From: JAUVKT01 sp942491535
GTDB taxonomy: Bacteria > Bacteroidota > Bacteroidia > Bacteroidales > VadinHA17
Reading direction: 5' to 3'
NCBI GenBank assembly: GCA_942491535.1
Contig: CALOBV010000006.1
Coordinates: 434,001-498,000, forward strand
DNA length: 64,000 bases
Below are positions 18,589 to 28,019 of this stretch, in pieces; position 1 is the first letter of the stretch; every line of letters begins with the position of its first letter. The translations under genes and the position numbers were made by a program. Below the pieces are notes generated by a model, which made no database searches, was not told the DNA's origin, and was given only the letters and a program-made list of their open reading frames with translations.

Positions 18589-21500
18589 GAATATTAAAAA
18601 AGTAATCCTTCTGGGATCAGGTGCACTGAAGATAGGTGAAGCAGGCGAATTTGACTATAGCGGATCACAGGCCCTTAAAGCACTTAAGGAAGAGGGTGTA
18701 TCTACCGTATTGATAAATCCAAATATTGCAACGGTTCAAACATCTGAAAAATTAGCCGATAAAATATATTTTTTACCGATAACACCTGAATTTGTAGAAA
18801 AAGTAATTCAAAAGGAAAAACCTGATGGTGTTTTGCTGTCGTTTGGAGGTCAGACAGCTTTGAATTGCGGAACGGAGCTATACAAAAACGGTATTTTTGA
18901 AAAGTATAATGTGCAGGTACTGGGAACTCCTGTCAGAGCAATAATGGATACCGAAGACAGACAACTCTTCGTAAATAAGCTAAATGAAATAAATGTTAAA
19001 ACACCCAGCAGCCTGGCCGTGAAGACTGTAGAAGAAGCACTCTCAGCAACAGACAAGCTGGGCTTTCCAATCATTATCCGCGCTGCATACACCCTGGGTG
19101 GCCAGGGCTCCGGATTCTGTGCCAACAGGGAAGAGCTTCTTCATATGGCTGAAAAAGCCTTTAGCTACTCCCCCCAGATTCTTGTAGAAGAATCGTTGAA
19201 AGGGTGGAAAGAAGTTGAATATGAGGTTGTTCGCGACCGCTTTGACAACTGCATCACGGTATGTAATATGGAAAACTTCGATCCTCTGGGCATACATACA
19301 GGTGAAAGTATTGTGGTGGCTCCATCGCAAACACTTAGCAACAGGGAATATCATAAACTAAGGGAACTATCAATAAAAATCATCAGGCATATCGGCATCG
19401 TAGGAGAATGTAATGTACAGTATGCACTTGATCCTGAATCTGAAGATTATCGGGTTATCGAAGTAAATGCCAGGTTATCCCGGTCGAGTGCCCTGGCATC
19501 AAAGGCAACAGGATACCCCCTTGCTTTCGTGGCAGCCAAGCTGGCTCTCGGATATGGACTGCACCAACTCAAAAACTCGGTAACAAAAACTACAACTGCC
19601 TGCTTCGAACCGGCGCTCGACTATATAGTTTGTAAAATACCCCGCTGGGATCTGAATAAGTTCCAGGGAGTATCCCACGAAATAGGGAGCAGCATGAAGA
19701 GCGTGGGTGAGGTAATGGCTATTGGAAGAACCTTTGAAGAGGTAATTCAAAAGGGTCTGCGCATGATCGGTCAGGGGATGCATGGTTTTGTTGGTAATCG
19801 CAACCTCACATTTGAAGATATTGAGAAAGAGCTTAACGAACCAACCGATATGAGGATCTTTTCACTGGCTGAAGCCTTTGAGAAGGGCTTCAGTATCGAA
19901 AAAATATATGAACTTACAAAAATCAACAGGTGGTTCCTCTATAAGCTCAGAAATATAATGGAGTTAAAACAGGAATTGCAATCGTACAATACCCTGGAAG
20001 ATGTACCGCATGATTTGTTGAAAAAATCAAAGATCTACGGATTCAGTGATTTCCAGCTGGCCAGATATATTTATGACTCAGAGACTGAAGAAATAGAAGC
20101 TAATATGAGAACGGTAAGGCAGTACCGCAAATCCCTGGGAATAATTCCATGGGTTAAACAAATAGATACTCTTGCTGCCGAATACCCAGCTGTTACGAAT
20201 TACCTCTATATGACTTACAGTGGTTCGGAGCACGACATATGGTATGAGAATGACGGAAGATCAATCATAGTGCTGGGATCAGGTGCTTACAGGATAGGTT
20301 CGAGTGTTGAATTTGACTGGTGCTCGGTAAATGCAATAGATACAGTAAGAAGCGAGGGCCACAGATCAGTTATGATCAATTATAACCCTGAAACTGTGAG
20401 CACAGACTATGATATTTGCGACCGACTATATTTCGATGAATTATCCCTGGAAAGAGTGCTGGATATTGTCGACCTGGAAACACCTCGTGGCGTAATTGTA
20501 TCTGTGGGGGGCCAGATTCCCAATAATCTTGCCATGAGACTGGATGCCTACGGGGTAAGCATACTGGGCACCACCCCCCAGTCTATCGACAGGGCTGAGA
20601 ACAGGCATAAATTTTCGAGTATGCTCGATGAACTTAAGGTTGATCAGCCGGAGTGGAAGGAGCTGATTAGTGTAAACGACATCCATGAGTTTGTCGACAG
20701 GATTGGTTTCCCTGTGCTGGTAAGACCCTCCTACGTTCTTTCGGGTGCAGCTATGAACGTTGTGTCAAATAAAGATGAACTTACTCACTTCCTGGAGCTT
20801 GCATCAAGTGTGTCGAAACAATACCCGGTTGTTGTTTCTGAATTTATTGAAAATGCTAAAGAGATAGAAATTGATGCTGTTGCCAGCAAAGGTGAGATCG
20901 TTGCCTATGCAATAAGTGAGCATGTTGAATTTGCCGGCGTTCACTCAGGAGATGCTACCATTGTATTTCCCCCTCAGAAAATATACTTCGAAACCGTCAG
21001 AAGGATTAAAAAAATATCGCGTGAAATTGCACGGGAACTAAATATCAGCGGCCCCTTCAATATGCAATTCCTTGCACGGGATAATGATATTAAGGTAATT
21101 GAATGCAACCTCAGAGCCAGCAGGAGTATGCCTTTCGTGTCGAAGGTTCTGAAAGTAAACCTTATTGAACTTGCCACCCTTATAATGATTGGATCTGAGT
21201 ATGAGAAACCAAATAAATCTGTATTTGACCTGGATTACGTAGGTGTTAAAGCTCCCCAGTTTTCATTCTCCAGGCTGGCAAAAGCTGATCCCGTGCTTGG
21301 AGTGGATATGTCGTCAACTGGCGAGGTGGCATGTATAGGCGAGAGTTTTTACGAAGCCATACTTAAATCTATGCTTTCTGTCGGATATAAAATACCTCAA
21401 AAAAGCATCCTGCTGTCAACCGGGCCTGCCAGGTCAAAGGTGGAATTAATAAACAGCGCCAGGGCACTGATAGGAAAGGGATATAAATTATATGCTACAC

Positions 21501-21805
21501 GAGGGACACAGCAGTTCCTGATGAATGCCGGTATTGAGACAGAAGTAGCATACTGGCCAGATGAGAAGGGGAAATCACCTAATACGATAGATCTTATTAA
21601 GAGCAGGGAGGTAGATCTTGTTGTGAATATTCCAAAAGACCTCTCTGCAAATGAGCTGAATAACGATTATTCTATCAGGAGAAGTGCAATAGATTATAAT
21701 ATTCCCCTGCTTACAAATGCAAGATTGGCAAGTGCTTTTATTATGGCTTTCTGCACCATTAAACCAGAAGAAATGGAAGTTTTGAGCTGGGATGAATATA
21801 AGTAG
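18581..21805 (+). CDS. carB: Carbamoyl phosphate synthase large subunit
   Basis: Catalytic subunit that makes carbamoyl phosphate from bicarbonate, ammonia and two ATP. The 1074-residue protein has the expected duplicated ATP-grasp halves (about 1-400 and 555-935) that begin with the parallel motifs ILLGSGALKIGEAGEFDYSG and IVLGSGAYRIGSSVEFDW. It also has the oligomerisation region (about 400-555) and a C-terminal MGS-like allosteric domain (about 935-1074). Full length and intact. Its stop codon is followed at once by a heptamer array. Confidence 0.97.
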   Translation: MNKNIKKVILLGSGALKIGEAGEFDYSGSQALKALKEEGVSTVLINPNIATVQTSEKLADKIYFLPITPEFVEKVIQKEKPDGVLLSFGGQTALNCGTELYKNGIFEKYNVQVLGTPVRAIMDTEDRQLFVNKLNEINVKTPSSLAVKTVEEALSATDKLGFPIIIRAAYTLGGQGSGFCANREELLHMAEKAFSYSPQILVEESLKGWKEVEYEVVRDRFDNCITVCNMENFDPLGIHTGESIVVAPSQTLSNREYHKLRELSIKIIRHIGIVGECNVQYALDPESEDYRVIEVNARLSRSSALASKATGYPLAFVAAKLALGYGLHQLKNSVTKTTTACFEPALDYIVCKIPRWDLNKFQGVSHEIGSSMKSVGEVMAIGRTFEEVIQKGLRMIGQGMHGFVGNRNLTFEDIEKELNEPTDMRIFSLAEAFEKGFSIEKIYELTKINRWFLYKLRNIMELKQELQSYNTLEDVPHDLLKKSKIYGFSDFQLARYIYDSETEEIEANMRTVRQYRKSLGIIPWVKQIDTLAAEYPAVTNYLYMTYSGSEHDIWYENDGRSIIVLGSGAYRIGSSVEFDWCSVNAIDTVRSEGHRSVMINYNPETVSTDYDICDRLYFDELSLERVLDIVDLETPRGVIVSVGGQIPNNLAMRLDAYGVSILGTTPQSIDRAENRHKFSSMLDELKVDQPEWKELISVNDIHEFVDRIGFPVLVRPSYVLSGAAMNVVSNKDELTHFLELASSVSKQYPVVVSEFIENAKEIEIDAVASKGEIVAYAISEHVEFAGVHSGDATIVFPPQKIYFETVRRIKKISREIARELNISGPFNMQFLARDNDIKVIECNLRASRSMPFVSKVLKVNLIELATLIMIGSEYEKPNKSVFDLDYVGVKAPQFSFSRLAKADPVLGVDMSSTGEVACIGESFYEAILKSMLSVGYKIPQKSILLSTGPARSKVELINSARALIGKGYKLYATRGTQQFLMNAGIETEVAYWPDEKGKSPNTIDLIKSREVDLVVNIPKDLSANELNNDYSIRRSAIDYNIPLLTNARLASAFIMAFCTIKPEEMEVLSWDEYK

Positions 21806-21889
21806 GGGGTAAGAGCAAAGGGGTAAGGGGAAAGGGGTAAGGGGAAAGGAAACCGGAAACCGGAAACCGCGAAAAGGGTATAGAGCAAG
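21806..21889. repeat. Heptamer array (GGGGTAA/GGGGAAA/GGAAACC type), 12 units
   Basis: Twelve back-to-back 7-base units begin at the base after the carB stop: GGGGTAA, GAGCAAA, GGGGTAA, GGGGAAA, GGGGTAA, GGGGAAA, three GGAAACC, GCGAAAA, GGGTATA and GAGCAAG. Sequence drifts along the array while the period stays exactly seven. Confidence 0.85.
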
Positions 21890-21901
21890 GAGAATTTTTG
21901 T

Positions 21902-21943
21902 AACCATTAACTAATAACTATTAACTATTAACTATTAACTACT
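21902..21943. repeat. Heptamer array (AACTATT type), 6 units
   Basis: Six units (AACCATT, AACTAAT, three AACTATT and AACTACT) follow the G/A-rich array by 12 bp and end about 28 bp before the acetyltransferase start. The sequence is unrelated to the preceding array, but the period is the same. Confidence 0.85.
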
Positions 21944-21971
21944 ACTCTCAAATCCTTAAAACTTAGCAAAA

Positions 21972-22415
21972 ATGAAAATACGGGTAGCAAAGAAAGAAGA
22001 CGCTGCAACCATAATTGATTTCCAGCAAAAAATGGCGATGGAAACAGAGGGAATGGAGCTTGATCATGCAACAATATATGGTGGGGTAAGGGCCGTTTTT
22101 GAGGACTCCTCAAAAGGCACATATTATGTTGCAGAATCCGACAATAAGGTTGTTGCCTCTCTTCTTATAACACCCGAGTGGAGCGATTGGCGAAACTCTT
22201 ATATATGGTGGTTTCAGAGTGTTTATGTTATACCTGAGTACAGGAGAAAGGGTATTTTCAGGGAGATGTATGACTTTATCAAGAAGGAAGCCCTTAAGGA
22301 AAATATACCCGGACTAAGACTTTATGTCGAGAAAGATAATAATAGGGCACAGCTCACATACGAAGCGATGGGAATGGACGGTGAACATTACCGCCTTTTT
22401 GAATGGTTTATTTAG
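21972..22415 (+). CDS. GNAT family N-acetyltransferase
   Basis: Acetyl-CoA-dependent acyltransferase of unknown acceptor. The 147-residue protein is a single GNAT domain. Beta strands and the acetyl-CoA pyrophosphate loop are visible around VIPEYRRKGIFREMY (residues about 90-104; the Q/RxxGxG/A loop appears as RRKGIF), and the C-terminal part (LRLYVEKDNNRAQLTYEAMGM) matches the usual strand-helix pair. It stands between two heptamer arrays upstream and a GT2 gene 54 bp downstream. Confidence 0.88.
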   Translation: MKIRVAKKEDAATIIDFQQKMAMETEGMELDHATIYGGVRAVFEDSSKGTYYVAESDNKVVASLLITPEWSDWRNSYIWWFQSVYVIPEYRRKGIFREMYDFIKKEALKENIPGLRLYVEKDNNRAQLTYEAMGMDGEHYRLFEWFI

Positions 22416-22469
22416 CCCGGAGTAATGCAAAGCGACTATACTTTTATCTATATATTTTTATCTTGAACC

Positions 22470-23564
22470 ATGCTATGGTTAGCGCTAATATCAATCCCCT
22501 ACATTATTGTAATTATCATTGCCTGGTATTCACTTACATTCAGATCTGAGAGGGATAAAGATTATAAATATATTCCCGAAAACCTGCTTCCCGAAATAAC
22601 TGTTATTATTGCTGCCAGGAATGAAGAAAGGAATTTGCCCCACCTGCTGGAAGATTTGAAGAATCTTAATTACCCCGCTGAAAAGCTGGAAATTATTATT
22701 GTTGACGACAACTCGGATGACTCGAGCGGTCAGATACTTAAAAAAGCATCTCTTTCAAATAGCAACTTGTCGGTTCTCAGTGCCGGTGGAGAAGGTAAAA
22801 AGGCGGCAATAAGCCAGGGTATGGAAGCCTCGAAAGGAGAGTTAATAATGACAACTGATGCCGATTCACGACTGCAGCAGGATTGGCTGCTGGCATTTGC
22901 CACCGAGTTTATAACAAAAGATACTGATGTGATTATCGGCCAGGTAGATGTGGAAGAAAAGAAGGGACTAATAGCGAATTTTATCCACCTCGAGTACTAT
23001 AGTCTGCAGGCAATAACAGGGGGCCTGTCACTTGCAGGCAGGCCGGTAATGTGTAATGGAGCTAACCTTGGTTTCCGGCGATCATTTGTAAAAAATTACC
23101 CTGAAGATGTCAGAAGCGATATCCAATCAGGAGATGATATCTTTCTTATGCACTCGATAAAAAGGAGACAGGGGCTTATTAGCTGGTTAGATGATCCATC
23201 TTCCATTGTTACTACCAGAATGCCGGGTACAATAAAATCATTAATTGCCCAACGGAGAAGATGGGCTTCAAAATCAATATATTACAAGGATGCAGACACA
23301 ATTATTACGGGTCTTTCCACTCTGCTAATAAACATAGCACTGGTGGCGTGTATATTCGCTTCATTTTTTAACCCGTTGTACCTGATGCCCGCGCTGGCTA
23401 TTTTCCTGTCCAAGATCATTCCGGATTTTATAATTCTATCAGCTTATCTGCTTAAAAAACAAAAACCGGCTTTGTTGATCAGCTTTCTCCCTTCAAGTAT
23501 AATTTACCCATTTTACGTGGTGCTTACTGTTCTATTAAGTCTTTTCGCAAGACGAAAATGGTAA
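22470..23564 (+). CDS. Membrane glycosyltransferase family 2 (processive-type motifs)
   Basis: The 364-residue protein has an N-terminal helix (about 3-22), a cytoplasmic GT2 catalytic domain (about 45-265) and two or three C-terminal helices (about 275-360). Catalytic features are VDDNSDD (UDP-binding), TDADSR (DxD-like), GDDIFL (base region) and QRRRW (acceptor-site motif typical of membrane GT2 enzymes). The donor is probably a UDP-sugar; the acceptor (lipid or polysaccharide) is unknown. No polysaccharide cluster surrounds it. Confidence 0.85.
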   Translation: MLWLALISIPYIIVIIIAWYSLTFRSERDKDYKYIPENLLPEITVIIAARNEERNLPHLLEDLKNLNYPAEKLEIIIVDDNSDDSSGQILKKASLSNSNLSVLSAGGEGKKAAISQGMEASKGELIMTTDADSRLQQDWLLAFATEFITKDTDVIIGQVDVEEKKGLIANFIHLEYYSLQAITGGLSLAGRPVMCNGANLGFRRSFVKNYPEDVRSDIQSGDDIFLMHSIKRRQGLISWLDDPSSIVTTRMPGTIKSLIAQRRRWASKSIYYKDADTIITGLSTLLINIALVACIFASFFNPLYLMPALAIFLSKIIPDFIILSAYLLKKQKPALLISFLPSSIIYPFYVVLTVLLSLFARRKW

Positions 23565-23586
23565 TCCATCGGTTTGGTTCAGCTTA

Positions 23587-24414
23587 CTAAAGGTCTCTTT
23601 TCTTTATAAGGAGCCAGGTCAGAAATCCAAAGATAAGAATATAGACAATTGCCATTATCAGGTTTGTGGCCTGGGGAAGCTGCTTGCTCATAATTCCAAT
23701 ATTTTCGAACGTAAGCGATTCACCTGACATATTTCCGCTTCCTGATGATGCCAGCTGCAAAAATTCAGGCATGGGTGTAAGACGACTAATTATTTTAACC
23801 GGGAACCATGGCCTTAATTCAACCGGACAGAGCAACCTCACGACAGGCTCAATAAAAATGAAATAAAGCATGTACATAACTATTGCCAGTGCATTTGATC
23901 TCAGAAGGGTAATAAGCAGGAGGGCCAGCACCATATAGCCAATTGCCTGCAAAAAATAGACAAACAGTATTCCGCTCTTTAAAAAGATGTCGGCCAATGC
24001 AAGGTTACTGGTAAATATTAATCCGAATATAGCTCCGGCAATAATCACCAGAGCCAGACCAAACAATGCCAGACCAAGTACCAGGGTAAGCTTCCCGATA
24101 AGCCATTCATTTCGACTCAGTCCGGTCATTACCTGCTGGCGGAACGACCTGCTTGCAAATTCATTACCTGTAATTACGATAACCATGATAGCCAACAAAA
24201 CATTAAACCAGCTGGCCACCCACGTAAATGTCTGCCATATGTTAGGAAATCTGAATACATTTCTCCACGAAAATCCCGGCACAGATACATCTATTCTTGA
24301 CATTACAAACAGGACCAGAAGAAATAGGACTCCTGTTAATATTAAAATTGCTCTGAAGAAGTTATAGGACGATACTTTAGTCCATTCCAGTTTTATAATT
24401 CTTTGCATTATCAA
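23587..24414 (-). CDS. ABC-2 type transporter permease
   Basis: The 275-residue protein has six predicted membrane segments (about 18-37, 58-80, 103-128, 138-160, 168-190 and 250-270), the usual layout of an ABC-2 permease of the NatB/BcrB kind. It lies 5 bp downstream of its ATPase, so the two form an exporter operon. Substrate unknown. It is convergent with the GT2 gene, with only 22 bp between their ends. Confidence 0.87.
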   Translation of the reverse strand: MIMQRIIKLEWTKVSSYNFFRAILILTGVLFLLVLFVMSRIDVSVPGFSWRNVFRFPNIWQTFTWVASWFNVLLAIMVIVITGNEFASRSFRQQVMTGLSRNEWLIGKLTLVLGLALFGLALVIIAGAIFGLIFTSNLALADIFLKSGILFVYFLQAIGYMVLALLLITLLRSNALAIVMYMLYFIFIEPVVRLLCPVELRPWFPVKIISRLTPMPEFLQLASSGSGNMSGESLTFENIGIMSKQLPQATNLIMAIVYILIFGFLTWLLIKKRDL

Positions 24415-24419
24415 AATTT

Positions 24420-25301
24420 TTATTTCACCAGTTCAAGGAATTGCTCTTCGAGTGTGCTTTTACGAACGCGAAGCTCTGTAATTTCAATACCCTTTTCATA
24501 AGCCAGTTTATTAATTGATCCGGAATCGAAACCCGCTGCCGGAACTATCTCAAGCTTGTTTCCACTAAGGGTAATACTTATTACTTTCCCCGAAGCCATA
24601 AGTTCCTTCTTAAGCTCCACAGGTGAGTCGGTACCAACAATTATCATATCATCAAGCCTTAACAAATCTTCAACCACTCCGGATTTTATTACCCTTCCCT
24701 GCTTCAGTACTCCAACATGGGTGCATACCTTCTCAACCTCATCAAGAATATGACTTGCCATTATTATTGTTTTGTTATTCTCTCTTTGCTGAAGTATTAA
24801 ATTTCTTACTTCCGCTATCCCCTCAGGATCAAGGCCATTAGCCGGCTCATCAAGAACCAGTACCTCAGGATTTCCGAGAAGGGTCGAGGCAATTGCCATT
24901 CGTTGTTTCATACCAAGAGAGAGAGTATCAAATCTCGATTTTCTTCTTGTAAGAAGACCTGTTTCATCCAGGGCCCTGTCGATTGAGGTAAGATCAACCT
25001 CCCTTATTCGTGCAATCACCTCCAGGTTCTTGTATAGTGAAAGATAGGGCAGGAAGTTTGGCACCTCAAGAAGACATCCTATATTTTTATATGTGCTATA
25101 TACAGCTTTCTTCCCAAACCAACTGAATGACCCGCTGTCGGGTTTCAAAACAGACATAATAATCCCCAGGCTTGTGGTTTTTCCGCTACCATTCGGTCCA
25201 AGCAATCCGTAAGCTGTACCTCTCTCAATAGATATTGAGATACCATCTGCAGCCACGATTGATCCGTATCGTTTACTAAGGTCAACAGTTTCTAAAATCA
25301 T
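24420..25301 (-). CDS. ABC transporter ATP-binding protein (ABC-2 / drug-export type)
   Basis: ATPase subunit that powers the adjacent permease. The 293-residue protein has Walker A GPNGSGKT (about 35-42), signature LSLGMKQRM (about 127-135), Walker B VLVLDEPANGLDP (about 147-159) and the switch His in ASHILDEVEK. The C-terminal 80 residues are the accessory domain seen in BcrA/NatA-like exporters. The signature has Leu-Ser-Leu-Gly, a common variant. It is the first gene of a two-gene operon. Confidence 0.92.
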   Translation of the reverse strand: MILETVDLSKRYGSIVAADGISISIERGTAYGLLGPNGSGKTTSLGIIMSVLKPDSGSFSWFGKKAVYSTYKNIGCLLEVPNFLPYLSLYKNLEVIARIREVDLTSIDRALDETGLLTRRKSRFDTLSLGMKQRMAIASTLLGNPEVLVLDEPANGLDPEGIAEVRNLILQQRENNKTIIMASHILDEVEKVCTHVGVLKQGRVIKSGVVEDLLRLDDMIIVGTDSPVELKKELMASGKVISITLSGNKLEIVPAAGFDSGSINKLAYEKGIEITELRVRKSTLEEQFLELVK

Positions 25302-25637
25302 ATGCTGAATTAATTTCTATAAAGACGAGCTAAAATATTAAATGTCACAAGACCTCTAAGATAATACTTAAAAGAAAATATCGCTCGAGAGCTAGCAATC
25401 GCCTCATCTTGATGGGTAATTTGCACCTGGCGGTGCGTTAATAGCCACTTCGTGGCGTAAGTTACTCCCCTGGGGAGTGTAATTCACTCCTTTCAGTCGT
25501 GTAATAACTCAATTACTAATTACGTTGCGAAGCAACAAATTACGTGAGCGTTAGCTAACAAATTACTGTAAACGACAGTCCTCCGTCGCAAAAGCTATGG
25601 AGGACAAAGTGAGTCAAATTACATCGAGCGGAGCGAG
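25302..25637. other. 336-bp intergenic region between the ABC exporter operon and recQ
   Basis: No ORF of credible coding character is present. The left part (25302-25410) is AT-rich and should hold the exporter promoter, although I see no clear TAnnTTTG box there. The rest is filled by the multi-hairpin element described separately. Confidence 0.8.
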
Positions 25638-25650
25638 TTAATTACCCATC
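25411..25650. repeat. Multi-hairpin element bounded by 11-bp inverted repeats
   Basis: GATGGGTAATT (25411-25421) and its exact inverse AATTACCCATC (25640-25650) enclose a chain of short perfect or near-perfect hairpins. Examples are GCACC-tggc-GGTGC, GCCAC-ttc-GTGGC, ACTCCCC-t-GGGGAGT, GTTGC-gaa-GCAAC, ACTGT-aaacg-ACAGT and GTCCTCC-14 nt-GGAGGAC. Many are separated by the spacer AATTAC or a close variant. The right inverted repeat lies inside recQ and encodes its last residues and stop (MGN-stop). No coding potential. Confidence 0.75.
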
Positions 25651-27818
25651 TCGGAAAGAAACTTGATACGAAGCAGTCTTATTTCCTCTTCCTCGTACTC
25701 ATCACCAAGCTCTTCAAGGGCATCATCAAGAGAATCGGTTTCTGCCTCTTCCCGAAAATAACTGAATATATCTTCCTGATGTTCGTCGTCGATAACCATA
25801 TCGATGTAATATGACAGATCCAGCCTTGTTCCGGAATGGACAATGGTTTCGATTTCAGTAAGCAACTCACTCATCTCAATACCCTTTGCGTCGGCTATAT
25901 CCTCAAGGGAGCGCTTATTGTCAATACTCTTAATTATATAAACCTTGTAACCAGATTTATTTACAACAGATTTTACGACAAGATCCTGGGGCCGGGTAAT
26001 TTCATTATCCTCGACATGGCGTTTAATAACTTCAATAAATTCTCCGCCATATCTCTGTGCCTTTCCAACCCCAACACCTGATATATTCTGCAACTCTTCT
26101 ATTGTAATTGGGTATTGAATTGCCATATCTTCGAGGGAAGGATCCTGGAAAATTACAAAAGGTGGTACATCCTTTTGTTTTGATATTTTCTTTCTGAGGT
26201 CTTTCAGGATACTGAATAATTCTTCATCTACAACAGCCGTACCACTTCCATAACTAACTTCCTCATCAGCCGATTCTCCATAGTCATGATCCTCGCTCAG
26301 CATAAATGAGCTGGGATGTTTAATAAACTCTCTCCCCTTATCTGTAATCTTGAGGAGGCCATAGTTTTCTATCTCCTTAATCAATAGTTTGGCAATTAGA
26401 GACTGTCTGGCAACCATATTCCAGAACTTGTCATCCTTATCATCACCTGATCCGAAAATGTCGAGCTTATGATGCTTATATGACTTTATCGCCGAATTAG
26501 CCTCTCCGTATAATATCTTTGCAATATGATCTGCCTTGAATTTTTGATTTACAATAAGTACGGCCTCCAGAAACTTAACAACATAAGACTTCCCTTCAAA
26601 TTCTTTCTTCGGATGAAGGCAGTTATCACAGGCTTCACAGTTTGCCGGCTCATATTCTTCCCCAAAGTAATGTAAGAGCAACTTTCGCCTGCAAAGTGAC
26701 GATTCTGCGTATGATGCTGTCTCAAGAAGCAATTGCTTACCTATCTCCTGCTCATTTATAGGCTTACCCTGCATAAATTTTTCAAGCTTCTGTATATCAT
26801 CATAACTGTAATAGGTAATACACCTTCCCTCTGATCCATCACGACCTGCCCTGCCTGTTTCCTGATAATAGCCTTCGAGGCTTTTGGGAATATCATAATG
26901 TATTACGAAACGGACATCAGGTTTGTCTATTCCCATTCCGAATGCTATGGTGGCAACAATTACATCAACTTCCTCCATCAGGAACTTATCCTGGTTATCA
27001 GACCTGGTTGTTGAATCCATTCCGGCATGATAGGCCAGTGCTTTTATTCCGTTTACAATTAGAGTCTCGGCAAGTTGTTCAACTTTCTTGCGGCTTAGGC
27101 AGTATATTATTCCTGATTTGCCGCTATTCTCCTTTATATATTTTATTATCTCCTTTGTGGCGTTTGCCTTGGGCCTGACATCATAATATAGATTGGGCCT
27201 GTTGAATGAAGATTTAAATTCTTTAGCATCCAGAATTCCGAGGTTTTTTTGTATATCATGCTGAACCTTAGGTGTAGCAGTTGCGGTTAGTGCAATTATA
27301 GGGGCCCTTCCTATTTGTTCTATTATTGGTCTTATTCTCCTGTACTCGGGCCTGAAGTCATGACCCCACTCTGATATACAATGGGCCTCATCAATTGCAT
27401 AAAAAGAAATATTTACCTTTTTAAGAAACTCAATATTCTCTAGCTTAGTAAGAGATTCGGGAGCGACATACAGAAGCTTGGTTGTCTGTTTTAGCACATC
27501 GCTCCTAACCTTGGTTATTGCCGCTTTGGTAAGCGATGAATTAAGAAAGTGTGCAATATTATCCTCCGTACTGAAGTTTCTCATTGCATCTACCTGGTTC
27601 TTCATCAGGGCAATTAAAGGGGATATAACAATTGCTGTCCCCCCCATAATAACAGCAGGGAGCTGATAACACAATGATTTACCACCGCCTGTTGGCATCA
27701 ATACAAAAGTGTCGTTACCCTCAAGAACATTTATTATTATGGCCTCCTGGTTACCTTTGAATGTGTCGAAACCAAAAAACTGTTTCAGGTTTTCATGTAA
27801 GGCCTTGCTATTTCCCAT
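25638..27818 (-). CDS. recQ: ATP-dependent DNA helicase RecQ
   Basis: 3'-5' SF2 helicase that acts in recombination and replication-fork repair. The 726-residue protein has Walker A PTGGGKS (42-48), DEAH box (143-146) followed by CISEWGHDFRPEY, the second RecA-like domain with QETGRAGRDG, the zinc-binding region with cysteines of CRRKLLLHYFGEEYEPANCEACDNC (about 376-400), a winged helix, an HRDC domain (about 525-600) and a longer acidic C-terminal tail typical of Bacteroidota RecQ. Its last codons form one arm of the multi-hairpin element, so the 3' end may have been reshaped by that element. Confidence 0.96.
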   Translation of the reverse strand: MGNSKALHENLKQFFGFDTFKGNQEAIIINVLEGNDTFVLMPTGGGKSLCYQLPAVIMGGTAIVISPLIALMKNQVDAMRNFSTEDNIAHFLNSSLTKAAITKVRSDVLKQTTKLLYVAPESLTKLENIEFLKKVNISFYAIDEAHCISEWGHDFRPEYRRIRPIIEQIGRAPIIALTATATPKVQHDIQKNLGILDAKEFKSSFNRPNLYYDVRPKANATKEIIKYIKENSGKSGIIYCLSRKKVEQLAETLIVNGIKALAYHAGMDSTTRSDNQDKFLMEEVDVIVATIAFGMGIDKPDVRFVIHYDIPKSLEGYYQETGRAGRDGSEGRCITYYSYDDIQKLEKFMQGKPINEQEIGKQLLLETASYAESSLCRRKLLLHYFGEEYEPANCEACDNCLHPKKEFEGKSYVVKFLEAVLIVNQKFKADHIAKILYGEANSAIKSYKHHKLDIFGSGDDKDDKFWNMVARQSLIAKLLIKEIENYGLLKITDKGREFIKHPSSFMLSEDHDYGESADEEVSYGSGTAVVDEELFSILKDLRKKISKQKDVPPFVIFQDPSLEDMAIQYPITIEELQNISGVGVGKAQRYGGEFIEVIKRHVEDNEITRPQDLVVKSVVNKSGYKVYIIKSIDNKRSLEDIADAKGIEMSELLTEIETIVHSGTRLDLSYYIDMVIDDEHQEDIFSYFREEAETDSLDDALEELGDEYEEEEIRLLRIKFLSEMGN

Positions 27819-27954
27819 TCTCTTAATCCCGATAACAGATATTACTAGTATACAAATCCGGCAAAATGTGCCTGCTAAGCTTCATTTATATAAAATTACC
27901 ATTTTTTTTGATTAGATACCAGAGTTTCAGGGAAAATAACAGAACCTTTTATCT

Positions 27955-27985
27955 TTTGTCATTCACTTATTGTCTCTTATCTTTA
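27955..27985 (+). promoter_or_regulatory. Bacteroidota-type promoter for tatC
   Basis: TTTG (27955-27958), a 19-nt spacer and TATCTTTA (27978-27985) match the -33/-7 pattern, with only the last base of the -7 box differing from TAnnTTTG. It lies 35 nt before the tatC start. Confidence 0.5.
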
Positions 27986-28019
27986 CAGGCTATATTTTGT
28001 TTCCAATTCTAATGAACTA

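Noticed and set aside
25411..25650. Interpretation of the hairpin chain as an integron attC array or tRNA cluster
   Set aside because: No attC core sites, integrase or tRNA-like T-loop motifs are present; stems are too short and uniform.
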